Assembly: GCA_000336895.1 (NCBI GenBank)
Contig: AOLX01000010.1
Span: forward strand, 1-55,549
DNA length: 55,549 nt
Direction: 5' to 3'
Origin: Haloarcula argentinensis DSM 12282
GTDB lineage: Archaea > Halobacteriota > Halobacteria > Halobacteriales > Haloarculaceae
The notes under the pieces were generated by a model, which saw nothing but the letters and a program-made list of their open reading frames with translations, was not told where the DNA came from and ran no database searches. Shown piece after piece: positions 15,773 through 23,609 of this stretch (position 1 is its first letter; the number at the start of each line of letters is the position of its first letter). A program made the position numbers and the translations under genes.

Positions 15773-16441
15773 TGTGGCTTCGTATGCGGTCGGGTGTAAT
15801 AGACTCCCCGGCCAAGGGTACCAGCTGACCAGTCAGCTATATCTCAGTTACAACGTTCCAACCGACTACGCAACAGAGCGTGTAGATCCGTCTTTCGCTA
15901 ATCCGAGAGCCACCAGACAGCAGCGACAGTGGGTCCGAGGAGACAGGCAAGCAAATTCTGCGCCGGTGAGGTAGGGGCCAGTGAACTCAGCTTGGAGAAA
16001 GAACTCGACTGGAGGGGACGTATACGACCCCGAAGCGGACGCAGGACAGAGCGATAGTAGGGAAGCCTGACGTCTGGCAGTGGGTGCAAGTCTAGAAGTG
16101 GAACAGTATCAGTGGGGAACAGATGCATAAATATCAAATATATTTTTATTCTCGATGAACCATCAGCCACCCGGCCTGAGCAGCGTGCAACAAACTAGCC
16201 CGGAATCAGGTGCTACTGCTAATCCAGCTGTTTGACGGGGTACTTCGCTAATCCAAGGCTGTGCATGGGATTACACATAAGAATGAACGAACTTGCAGAT
16301 GTGACAAGGAGATACTTGCATATGGTCATTTTTACAGCGGTAAAACCGTGAAACAGCTGTTTGGCAAGACTGTGAAGCGGTTGATTGCTGAATGTAGTTT
16401 AGTGAGAAGTTTGATAGCATTATCACATTGAACTAAGTGTG
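15773..16441. other. Gene-free stretch
   Basis: No protein-like frame on either strand. Near 16010-16040 there is a short segment (GACGTATACGACCCCGAAG) similar to 18720-18745 (GACGTATATGATCCCGACG), probably the tails of two lost related genes. Otherwise AT-rich spacer. Confidence 0.5.
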
Positions 16442-16885
16442 ATGAGTTTCCCTCCGCGGCTGCGTACCGCCCTCCAGGCCATGGGTATCGGGTTATTCAT
16501 AATCGGAATCGCGATAACTGGATCTGCTGCATACAGTGAGACACAGTCCACATCATATCTAGTTCAGGTTGATAAGACTGTCTCTGGTACGGATGAGTCA
16601 GTAGTATCATACTCGGGGCTCACTGACACAGAAAAGGAAGTATTTGATAGAATAAAAAATGGTGGAGCAGCCCCAGCCAAAGATTTCACGTTGACTACGT
16701 TCGCGAATAACGCCGTCCAATATCAAGGCGAAGTGTATACGTTTCGGGTCACGTATGATCCTGTTACGTTAACCATACCCCTATTTGTTCTTGGAGTCGT
16801 CGTGTCTGTAAGTGGTGGTGTTCTGTTTTTCTTGATATCATTCATCACCGAGTGGGACCCGAGAAGAGATATACTTCCGAGCTGA
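16442..16885 (+). CDS. Membrane protein with extracytoplasmic domain
   Basis: 147 residues from MSFPPRLRTALQ (a GTG lies one codon upstream). An N-terminal hydrophobic helix (MGIGLFIIGIAITGSAAYS) is followed by an outward domain of about 75 residues (SYSGLTDTEKEVFDRIKNGG ... FTLTTFANNAVQYQGEVYTF) and a second helix (LTIPLFVLGVVVSVSGGVLF). The domain with its LT-TEKEVFD and YQGEVYTF pattern recalls small haloarchaeal DUF proteins, possibly DUF7979. This is recalled rather than verified. Function unknown. Confidence 0.65.
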   Translation: MSFPPRLRTALQAMGIGLFIIGIAITGSAAYSETQSTSYLVQVDKTVSGTDESVVSYSGLTDTEKEVFDRIKNGGAAPAKDFTLTTFANNAVQYQGEVYTFRVTYDPVTLTIPLFVLGVVVSVSGGVLFFLISFITEWDPRRDILPS

Positions 16886-16937
16886 GAGCGGAGACACACT
16901 GCCTGTCTCTCAATAAGATGTCAGCGAGTGCAGCGGG

Positions 16938-17150
16938 TTACTCGGAAAGGTCGGCATAGAGCCGAGTCAATCCACACTCCAGGCAAAGAAACGTATGGAC
17001 TGATGTTTGCTGGCCGACACCGAGACGGTCAAGTATCTCGCCGTCTCTCTCGGTTTCAACATAGAGGTCGCCCACCCCTTCTGCGGTTATGTTTGTCTGC
17101 TCCATCTGTACGTCACAGTCTGGACACTGGCGGTCGCTCATTGGACTCAT
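16938..17150 (-). CDS. Small zinc-ribbon protein
   Basis: 70 residues. Two CxxC pairs (CPDC near residue 9, and CLEC near residue 55) flank a hydrophobic strand-rich middle (EGVGDLYVETERDGEILDRL), a typical single zinc ribbon. The start may be MSPMSD or the internal MSDRQC. Such proteins in haloarchaea often bind nucleic acid or metal. No partner gene is nearby. Confidence 0.65.
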   Translation of the reverse strand: MSPMSDRQCPDCDVQMEQTNITAEGVGDLYVETERDGEILDRLGVGQQTSVHTFLCLECGLTRLYADLSE

Positions 17151-17726
17151 GTCTATGTTACTGCTACCGCAGAAAAAGCCAAGTCACTGTTTCAAGCTTC
17201 TTCAACCTGAGGGTACTCTCAAACTGAATGTCGGTGAGTGGATTCCGTTGAGAGGTACAATAGTGAAGAGCTTCGCCACGCTATTCGTGGAGTTGAGCCG
17301 GAGGAAGTACCCGACCGGGAGAGGTATGCGGCCCGGAAAAGAGCGCAGGGTGGAGCAATGGTCGAGGGGCCTGGCCCCCGCTTTCATCCCGCCCTCTTAC
17401 CCCCTTCACGCCATCGGCTGCCCGTTGTGATCGGCGTGCAACGAACACCTCAAGGTCTGGAACAACTGCTAATGACCGGAAGGTGTTGCATACACGCTCA
17501 ACTCTTGGCAACGGTTGCTTAGATTATCAAGACTGGTAACATGTACCAAACTTACATGTACCATACTCTCAAATTCTCTTTTGTCGGCTTAGACCGACTC
17601 TCCTGACACTAGGGCACTCACCCCCACCCCCACTCCTTCTGTCACCAGAACACCAGGTGAGAGAGCCGTTAAATAAGGACATACCAGAGTGGCAACTGTG
17701 ACTGAGACCTAATTTAGGGATCAGCA
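17151..17726. other. Gene-free stretch with possible relics
   Basis: No continuous protein-like frame. The segment 17345-17415 (CTGGCCCCCGCTTTCATCCC, then TTCACGCCATCGGCTG) resembles 18765-18820 (CTGACCCCCGACTCTCACGC, then CATCACGCCACCGGCTGG), which implies two decayed copies of one sequence. A C-rich run sits at 17615-17640. Confidence 0.45.
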
Positions 17727-18653
17727 ATGCGAGCCTCAGTAGGAGACAGTAGTTGTGAGTACAGCAATATTCTGTCATTGGTCTCGGTGCCAGCCGTGTT
17801 CGATAATCAAGTCACGGGCGTTGACTCAGTGCCAGATGCGGCAATCAAAAGTTCGACCTCGCTCTGGTTCGAGACGAAAACGAGCCGGGACGCTGTGGAT
17901 AAAGAGCAACTTGAGAACCATCTTCATGCACTTAACGAGGAGAAGGCGGAATTACAGCGTCTCATCGTCCTGACGCCTGATGCTCGACTCCCTGAAGAGG
18001 TGGTGGAACTAGGAGACGAGCGTATCGTATGGGCCAACTTCGACTCGCTCATCGATACCATAGAGTCGGTTGTTGAACGAGACATGGGGAATGCCGAAGC
18101 GAGTATGTCTGTCCCCACGGAACGTGAAGCGTTCCTTCTGCGTGAACTCAGTCGCTTCTTCTATGATGAAGACCTCGTGAGCGGTAAGGAAGACCGTGTG
18201 CTGGTCGTCGCAGCACGCAGGGCATGGCCCGAGTATCAGGAACACGGTCTGTACTTTTGTCAAGCGAATCGGTCATTCAAACCCGTCGACCATCTCGCGT
18301 TCTACACCGATGGCGAAATCAAAACAGCAGTCCCGTCAGTAACGGATGCTATCGAAAGCATAGAACTCACCGAGGAAGCGGTTCGAGATCAGCCAGACCT
18401 CTCACAGACGCAGCGTGGACAACTGCTTGACGCAGTGACGCAGTTCCGCAAGAAGGGTGCTGAACGCTACGGGGAGACAGAGAAAGTCATTTTCCTACAA
18501 GATGGTATAGAACTCGACCACCCGGTGACAAACGACAAGACGGCAAGCGACTCTGACCGAACAGTTGCCTTCGTTCAAGGGCACCGCTACGTCTCGTTCT
18601 CAAAGCTTCGAGAGAGCCCTGAGTATACAACTGAATTAGAGGAGTCAGACTGA
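17727..18653 (+). CDS. PD-(D/E)XK nuclease-like protein
   Basis: 308 residues. Near residue 35 the sequence VDSVPDAAIKSSTSLWFETK has the PD...ExK layout of the PD-(D/E)XK nuclease fold, followed by a helix (AVDKEQLENHLHALNEEKAE) and RLIVLTPD. The C-terminal two thirds has no recognised domain. Related proteins usually have about 60 more residues before this motif. An in-frame stop lies four codons upstream of the ATG, so the gene either starts short or has lost its beginning. It stands alone in the island; a defence role is a guess. Confidence 0.55.
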   Translation: MRASVGDSSCEYSNILSLVSVPAVFDNQVTGVDSVPDAAIKSSTSLWFETKTSRDAVDKEQLENHLHALNEEKAELQRLIVLTPDARLPEEVVELGDERIVWANFDSLIDTIESVVERDMGNAEASMSVPTEREAFLLRELSRFFYDEDLVSGKEDRVLVVAARRAWPEYQEHGLYFCQANRSFKPVDHLAFYTDGEIKTAVPSVTDAIESIELTEEAVRDQPDLSQTQRGQLLDAVTQFRKKGAERYGETEKVIFLQDGIELDHPVTNDKTASDSDRTVAFVQGHRYVSFSKLRESPEYTTELEESD

Positions 18654-18818
18654 CGGCGCGCGGTTTGATTTTCTGAAGGGCTCAGTAGTGAAGTCGACCC
18701 AGAGAAAATGCCCGACTGGGGAGACGTATATGATCCCGACGAGGGCCTGGAGCAGCATCAAGGGGACTGACCCCCGACTCTCACGCAGCTATCGTATTTT
18801 CATCACGCCACCGGCTGG

Positions 18819-19004
18819 CCACTAAATGAGATGCTGTATGGAATCACTGTCCCGGGCTAACTCCGATTGCTCAGGCAAGGCGTCTGTATCATGCTCGGAG
18901 AACGACTCTGGTGACACGGCCTGTTGCATCGCCTTGAGCTTCGACTGAAGTTGGCCGCTCGTCGAACGCACCAGCTCATCGTCTGGCCAGGAATGCACGT
19001 TGAG
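18819..19004 (-). pseudogene. Radical SAM 3' fragment, copy 2
   Basis: This matches the last 55 or so codons and 3' flank of the 14913-15570 copy, from CTAAATGAGATGCTGTATGG to the region encoding VHSWPDDE. Homology stops abruptly at 19004. Identity to copy 1 is about 90 percent by eye. Confidence 0.75.
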
Positions 19005-19034
19005 CCGACCGCCGATAGCTCATCTAGTGGCGGG

Positions 19035-19214
19035 ATGCTACCTACTCCATTCGATGAAAAAGTCGACCAGATTCATGGGGACAACCTTGGATGCAATAAT
19101 ATAGATACTGAGACGCTACGCGCCCGGGTGGTCGCAGATATCATTACGAGTATGACTGAACAACAAATGATGGAGTTGTATGACCGAGTCACGGGCCACT
19201 TACCGGGGGAGTGA
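19035..19214 (+). CDS. Small acidic protein, unknown
   Basis: 59 residues, MLPTPFDEKVDQIHGDNLGC ending TEQQMMELYDRVTGHLPGE. The amino-acid composition is haloarchaeal and helical. It starts 30 bases after the break point of radical SAM copy 2, so it may itself be the 3' part of a larger gene. Low certainty. Confidence 0.4.
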   Translation: MLPTPFDEKVDQIHGDNLGCNNIDTETLRARVVADIITSMTEQQMMELYDRVTGHLPGE

Positions 19215-19412
19215 CCGACCGAATCATCTGATAGCACAAGATTACTGCCCACACTCTGAGGCACTCTTTCGCTGTCGCCGCGTCAAGAGGAGGCATGAAA
19301 GTCAGAACTTACTACAGCTGTGCTGACAAAGGCAGCTCTGTTATAACCCTGAATTCTGCGACAGCCATCTGCAGGAAGAATTAATTAGATTAGAGCGCTG
19401 TAAATAGAGCAA

Positions 19413-19979
19413 ATGGCTCAGATTGTTTTCATTCCTGAAAATATCCCTATATCTAACGACCGACAACAGGAGCTGTATGAGGGATGGTCCGACCTTGCAA
19501 CTGACTATCCGTGGACAGACTCAGAACAGGAAACAGTAAGAGATAGGTGTAGAGAAGCCCTTTCAGAATTACCCGAATCAGCCAAGAAACAACTGCAAAT
19601 AGCCACGCTATATCTAGTTTTTGGGGATAGAGAGAGTACGATTTCTCATAATGCAATCGCAGATGTTGTGGGCTGCTCGAAAAGCTACATCAGACAATTT
19701 GATTATGTGTATGAAGAGCAGAAAGTCTTGCACAGGCAGGGTATCAATAGTGACCTGCGCGACGAAATTCTCGGAAGAAACGATAAGACATGCGTAAAAT
19801 GTGGCTCTGGATGCGATATCGAGGTCCATCATATCATACCGCGTTCACAGGGCGGGCAAAATGAAATTGAAAACCTCACGTCTCTATGTCATAGCTGTCA
19901 TTGGGCAGCCCACGGAGAGACTTGGGATAAAGTAAACTACGAATCTACTGAAGAATTTTGGAACTGGGTCAAATCTTGA
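19413..19979 (+). CDS. HNH endonuclease with N-terminal helical/wHTH region
   Basis: 188 residues. The C-terminal HNH domain has zinc ligands C127 and C130 (KTCVKCGSGC), the catalytic pair H139-H140 (IEVHHIIPRSQGG), the Asn in NLTSLCHSCH, and the second CxxC in CHSCH. The N-terminal part includes AIADVVGCSKSYIRQFD, a helix-turn-helix-like segment that may set DNA specificity. The gene is AT-richer than its surroundings and has no methylase beside it. It could be a homing-type nuclease, a phage-derived HNH or a defence nuclease. Confidence 0.85.
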   Translation: MAQIVFIPENIPISNDRQQELYEGWSDLATDYPWTDSEQETVRDRCREALSELPESAKKQLQIATLYLVFGDRESTISHNAIADVVGCSKSYIRQFDYVYEEQKVLHRQGINSDLRDEILGRNDKTCVKCGSGCDIEVHHIIPRSQGGQNEIENLTSLCHSCHWAAHGETWDKVNYESTEEFWNWVKS

Positions 19980-20278
19980 CTATGGTCGATTTAATTGAGA
20001 GGGTTAATTAATTGAATAGTACAGGGGTTGGCCATTCGTATTTAGTTAATACTCAGAGTAATACTGAATGACCGTGCTGTGAAGACGACTTGTGTCGCAA
20101 AACGCTCGCTACGACACGAAAACGCGGTTTCCAAACACCGCGAACTGTCTCTTCTCAGCAGTAAGAACGCCTCAGTTGCTAGTTTCGCCTCTCTAATACT
20201 ACAGAGAACAATATTCTCGCAGAATATCACCTCCAGTTTTAGCCAAAAATGAATGACCCAGTGTGTATCATGAACACA
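19980..20278. other. Gene-free stretch
   Basis: Non-coding between the HNH gene and radical SAM copy 3. A minus-strand frame here (ending near 20042) is Arg/Ser-rich and not protein-like. Confidence 0.45.
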
Positions 20279-20850
20279 TTAGATGAGATGCTCAAGAGAG
20301 CTGGTCTCGTTGGCTAACTTTGATTGCTCGGCTGACGCACCGATCCGCCTCCCAGAAAACGACTCCGGCGACACAGCCTGTTGCATCGCGTTGAGCTTCG
20401 ACCGGAGTTGGCCGCTCGTCGAGCGCGCCAGCTCATCATCTGGCCAAGAGTGGACTTCAAGCCCGTCGAAGCGTGTCGCAACCTGCTGAACCATATTTAG
20501 TTGCGCAAGCGCATATTCAACCCAGTACTGGTGGCTGTCCTGCATCTGCTGCAGTTCGTCGACAACGTCATCGTAGCCGGCTTCTTTGGCGGCGGTGAGA
20601 CACTGCTGGGAGTTCGCGCCACGGGGATTGATTGGCTCATGGAAGACTACGACCTCTCCGAGTGCTCTGAAGTAGCTGAGTAGTTCGTGAAAGTCGTCTT
20701 CGTCCGTCGTCGGGTATGTGGGTGACATCGAGACGAACACCGACACACCGGCCTGCTGGAGCGTATCCAGCGCCTGCCAGCGAGTCATCGGTGGTGGGGC
20801 GTTCGGTTCCATCGCTCTCACGAGCGTGGCGTCAAAAGAGGTCCTCTTTG
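20279..20850 (-). pseudogene. Truncated radical SAM protein, copy 3
   Basis: Close to 95 percent identical by eye to copy 1 from SFDATLVRAMEPNAPPPMTR through the PTYPT and DDVVDELQQMQDSHQYWVEY blocks, with a diverged C-terminus (SLEHLI). Homology begins at about 20850, so the 5' break point differs from copy 1 and the iron-sulfur half is again missing. It is followed upstream by the promoter region of the divergent operon 20909-22508. Confidence 0.7.
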
Positions 20851-20908
20851 TAGATCGATAAGAGATGGTTTTTTGTTCCTGTGCTAACAATTGACATCTC
20901 ATACCACA

Positions 20909-21433
20909 ATGGTAGATTTAGAGTACGAAGTCGACATCCCCAGATCAGCAGGTGACCCAGTTCATACAGAGGCTGAGTGGCGGGCAGGTGATACTGCCAT
21001 TCACGCAAAGAGTATTGATGATCACTACGAGTGCTTCTGGTATACGGACGCTGAGGCCCATAAGTTTGTGACTACACTCGAGGAGCGAGCCTCAGAACAC
21101 CCCGATGATATAACCAATTTGTTACAATTCACCCGTTCGGTAAATAAAGGTGAAGAAGTCATCCCTGAAGACCAAGCTTCTGCTGAACTCCTTGCTAATT
21201 CTAGTGGGACCACATATATTGAATGCGAGCTTGGTCCCATGACTGCCTATTGGAGGGTGGAGTCACCGATACGTAATGACCTGCCGGACTTCCCTCACTT
21301 AGTTCATGTCTCTGGCCCATATACGTCGCTTGAGTCACTCAGAGTGATATATCACGCACTCGCTCCTGATGGCTTGACTGCCGATCATCGAGATGAACTG
21401 ATTGAGGAAGCAATCAATTTCATCCAACAATAA
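20909..21433 (+). CDS. Unknown protein, first gene of a three-gene operon
   Basis: 174 residues from MVDLEYEVDIPRSAGD; two earlier in-frame codons exist. It is soluble and acidic, with HYECFWYTDAEAHKFVTTLE in the first half, LGPMTAYWRVESPIRND in the second, and a helical C-terminus (DHRDELIEEAINFIQQ). It is seven bases ahead of the next gene. I recognise no family. Confidence 0.65.
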   Translation: MVDLEYEVDIPRSAGDPVHTEAEWRAGDTAIHAKSIDDHYECFWYTDAEAHKFVTTLEERASEHPDDITNLLQFTRSVNKGEEVIPEDQASAELLANSSGTTYIECELGPMTAYWRVESPIRNDLPDFPHLVHVSGPYTSLESLRVIYHALAPDGLTADHRDELIEEAINFIQQ

Positions 21434-21440
21434 CATAACA

Positions 21441-21875
21441 ATGGCCACGACACAACAACACGACTGCCGGACAACTGACCACGCTATTCATTTCGATGCA
21501 GAAACCGAAGGCAATTGCAATACTCATTGCGAGCTGAAGAATTCGCCGCAGAACGGAACGCGCCTCAAAATAACACTCGACAACCAGTTACCGCAGACGA
21601 ACGTATTTGCACGAGTTGAACTCAGCAGCTCAACCGGTGATACGGAGTACCGGCCGCCAAACGAGGTTTGCCGTCCGATTTACAGCGGCCCAAATACCAC
21701 TACCATTGAGTTCCTCCTTTGGCACTCTTCAAATCAAGTTGGAATAAAAGACACTTTAGATATCAACATCTACTACAGTCGGACATGGCCGGTCTGTAAC
21801 GGGGCCAAGCAGAACCCTTCGAAGTCGCTACACCAACTGAGCGTCACGTTGAATCCCGAATTTGAGTACGTGTAA
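21441..21875 (+). CDS. Unknown beta-rich protein, second gene of operon
   Basis: 144 residues from MATTQQHDCRTTDHAI. The N-terminal third has four cysteines (HDCRTT, GNCNTHCELK). The remainder looks strand-rich (NVFARVELSSSTGDTEYRPP, TTTIEFLLWHSS, LDINIYYSRTWPVC). No signal peptide is visible. Fifteen bases separate it from the third gene. Confidence 0.65.
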   Translation: MATTQQHDCRTTDHAIHFDAETEGNCNTHCELKNSPQNGTRLKITLDNQLPQTNVFARVELSSSTGDTEYRPPNEVCRPIYSGPNTTTIEFLLWHSSNQVGIKDTLDINIYYSRTWPVCNGAKQNPSKSLHQLSVTLNPEFEYV

Positions 21876-21890
21876 GCTGCTTCTGGAGCC

Positions 21891-22508
21891 GTGTCCGAAC
21901 ATGTTCTCAACTTGTTGCAAACGTCATTTAAAATCCTACCTTTCGTAGTGATCATCATATTCGAACTGAGTCCGATATCGTTCCGCGGAACATTTGAATC
22001 AGTATTCAGAGATTCTTTCGAAAGTACGCGATATCGGCTAATTGATGACTCAGGACTCGAGATCCTCAAGGAGGAGTTCGAAGGAGAAGGAAATATCACG
22101 CAGAGCGATGTTCAAATGGCATTCGGACGGTTGCAGACACAGGCTGGAGTTGATGAGGAAACTACCCGGGGAGTGGTAGCGGATTTTGCTACTTTCTCTA
22201 ACGACCGGCTGAGTACCCGACTCAGCCTATCTGTAACAGGGGTATCTATTCTGGGAATTATTTTAGCTGAGGTTGCAACAATGGTCTCCACCTTGTGTCG
22301 GTTCATCCAATCCGCAGTGATTCTTATTGTGTTCGCTGGCTTCGTAATAGTCATCACTAACTTGTGGATTAGCCAGCGCTTCGAGGCTACCAGCGCCCAC
22401 GGCTACTCACGGAATATCGAGTACGGCCGTCCGCTTCTCCCGAAGCAGCGTATTTTATTCAATCTATTAGTGATCTTCGCAATTCTGCTGTTTGAGGTTA
22501 TTTTCTGA
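21891..22508 (+). CDS. Multi-pass membrane protein, third gene of operon
   Basis: 205 residues from a GTG. Hydrophobic segments lie near residues 8-30 (ILPFVVIIIFELSPISF), 112-160 (two helices, SVTGVSILGIILAEVATMV and SAVILIVFAGFVIVITNLWI) and at the end (ILFNLLVIFAILLFEVIF). A soluble loop of about 75 residues sits between the first two. As the last gene of the operon it could anchor the two soluble products to the membrane. Confidence 0.65.
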   Translation: MSEHVLNLLQTSFKILPFVVIIIFELSPISFRGTFESVFRDSFESTRYRLIDDSGLEILKEEFEGEGNITQSDVQMAFGRLQTQAGVDEETTRGVVADFATFSNDRLSTRLSLSVTGVSILGIILAEVATMVSTLCRFIQSAVILIVFAGFVIVITNLWISQRFEATSAHGYSRNIEYGRPLLPKQRILFNLLVIFAILLFEVIF

Positions 22509-22592
22509 GGTTGTTTGCCCGGTCTGGACCCCAAGCGGTGAATTCACTGCCTGCCAGAGCGAGTTCATCAGAAAGACACATACGGCGGCCCA

Positions 22593-23315
22593 GTGCCAGA
22601 TTGGGGCATGCATGAGGATGTTGCCGACGCGACCGCCCTGGCGGTAAACCGCGTCCTCGATGAGTTCCTCGCCACGCTGGCTGAGGATGTCTCGAAACGT
22701 GCATTCAAACGACTACTATTCGGGAAACAGACGCTTGGGGACGTTGACCTCGACTACAAGCCTGAGACATACACTCGGTTCAACCTCGTTGAGCCGCTGC
22801 TGACAGCCATTGATTTACAGTACCAACTTGAACCGCGGAGTACCGACATTAACCGAAATCGGTGGCCGGATATCAAGCTCACGAGCTCGGCGATTCCCTA
22901 CATTGGTGAGGTGAAAGCGCTGAACGATATCGATAGTGGGCGCGAAGAAATCAAGGAATATCTGGGGATTGATGGGTTCATCGGACCCTACGGCATACTA
23001 ACCGACGGTGCCGAGTGGCTCGTCTTCGGTCCACCGGACGATGGCGGCCGAACTTCGAACCCAGTCGTCCGCAAGCGTTGTTCGCTGTCTGACGCGCTCA
23101 AGACTGTTGCACTGGTTGAGGGACATTGGGACGAAGATCTACTTTCGTCGGAGATTCAGGCCACCGGTATCGACCAGATTGAGGCCTTTCCGCGGATGTT
23201 CCATGCTGACGAACTGGATACGTGGGCGCTGGAAAAGATGCCACCGACGTACCGAGCAGAGTTCTTGAGTGAACACGAATCGCTGCAGGCGTCACTGGAC
23301 GGCGTGTGGGAATAG
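22593..23315 (+). CDS. Restriction-type PD-(D/E)XK nuclease domain protein
   Basis: 240 residues from a GTG, or 235 from the internal ATG at 22608. RWPDIKLTSSAIPYIGEVKA matches the PD...ExK core. The following REEIKEYLGIDGFIGPYGIL and TDGAEWLVFGPPDD are typical of the N-terminal nuclease domains of type I HsdR or IIG restriction enzymes. The protein ends soon after this domain, and no helicase, methylase or specificity gene follows. It may be a stand-alone nuclease or a remnant. A 55-bp piece of it recurs at 26062-26122. Confidence 0.65.
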   Translation: MPDWGMHEDVADATALAVNRVLDEFLATLAEDVSKRAFKRLLFGKQTLGDVDLDYKPETYTRFNLVEPLLTAIDLQYQLEPRSTDINRNRWPDIKLTSSAIPYIGEVKALNDIDSGREEIKEYLGIDGFIGPYGILTDGAEWLVFGPPDDGGRTSNPVVRKRCSLSDALKTVALVEGHWDEDLLSSEIQATGIDQIEAFPRMFHADELDTWALEKMPPTYRAEFLSEHESLQASLDGVWE

Positions 23316-23609
23316 GACACCACCTGATCGTTCTAACGAATCAAAACACCCACTTATTGACTGCACTAGCTTGTTAGCCCCAGAATGTGCCTGCAGTCTA
23401 TCGAAGGACGAAGTACACGTACTTGGCGTGTAGATGTTCCACATCGATGAAGATGCACCCGCCGGAATATCTTTCAGACGCTGACGTTACCCGCCGTTAG
23501 CGATGTCTGCGGTGGGTGACGAGTTACGTGGAATCAGCCAAGCGAGCCACTGAATTCAGTAGCCTCCTAATCGTAAAAAGTTAATTACTATAGTCGATGT
23601 GAATAAACG
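23316..23609. other. Gene-free spacer with palindrome
   Basis: No coding frame. ACCCGCCG near 23490 and GCGGTGGGT near 23510 form an imperfect stem. TTAATTACTATAG about 20-30 bases before the next ATG is the likely promoter of the 23610 gene. Confidence 0.45.

Noticed and set aside
15898..16170. Minus-strand ORF in the 15.8-16.2 kb gap
   Set aside because: Composition is basic and unlike haloarchaeal proteins, with no promoter or neighbour support.
14913..20850. Radical SAM fragments as working enzymes
   Set aside because: All copies lack the CxxxCxxC half needed to bind the iron-sulfur cluster, and their 5' ends stop at break points.
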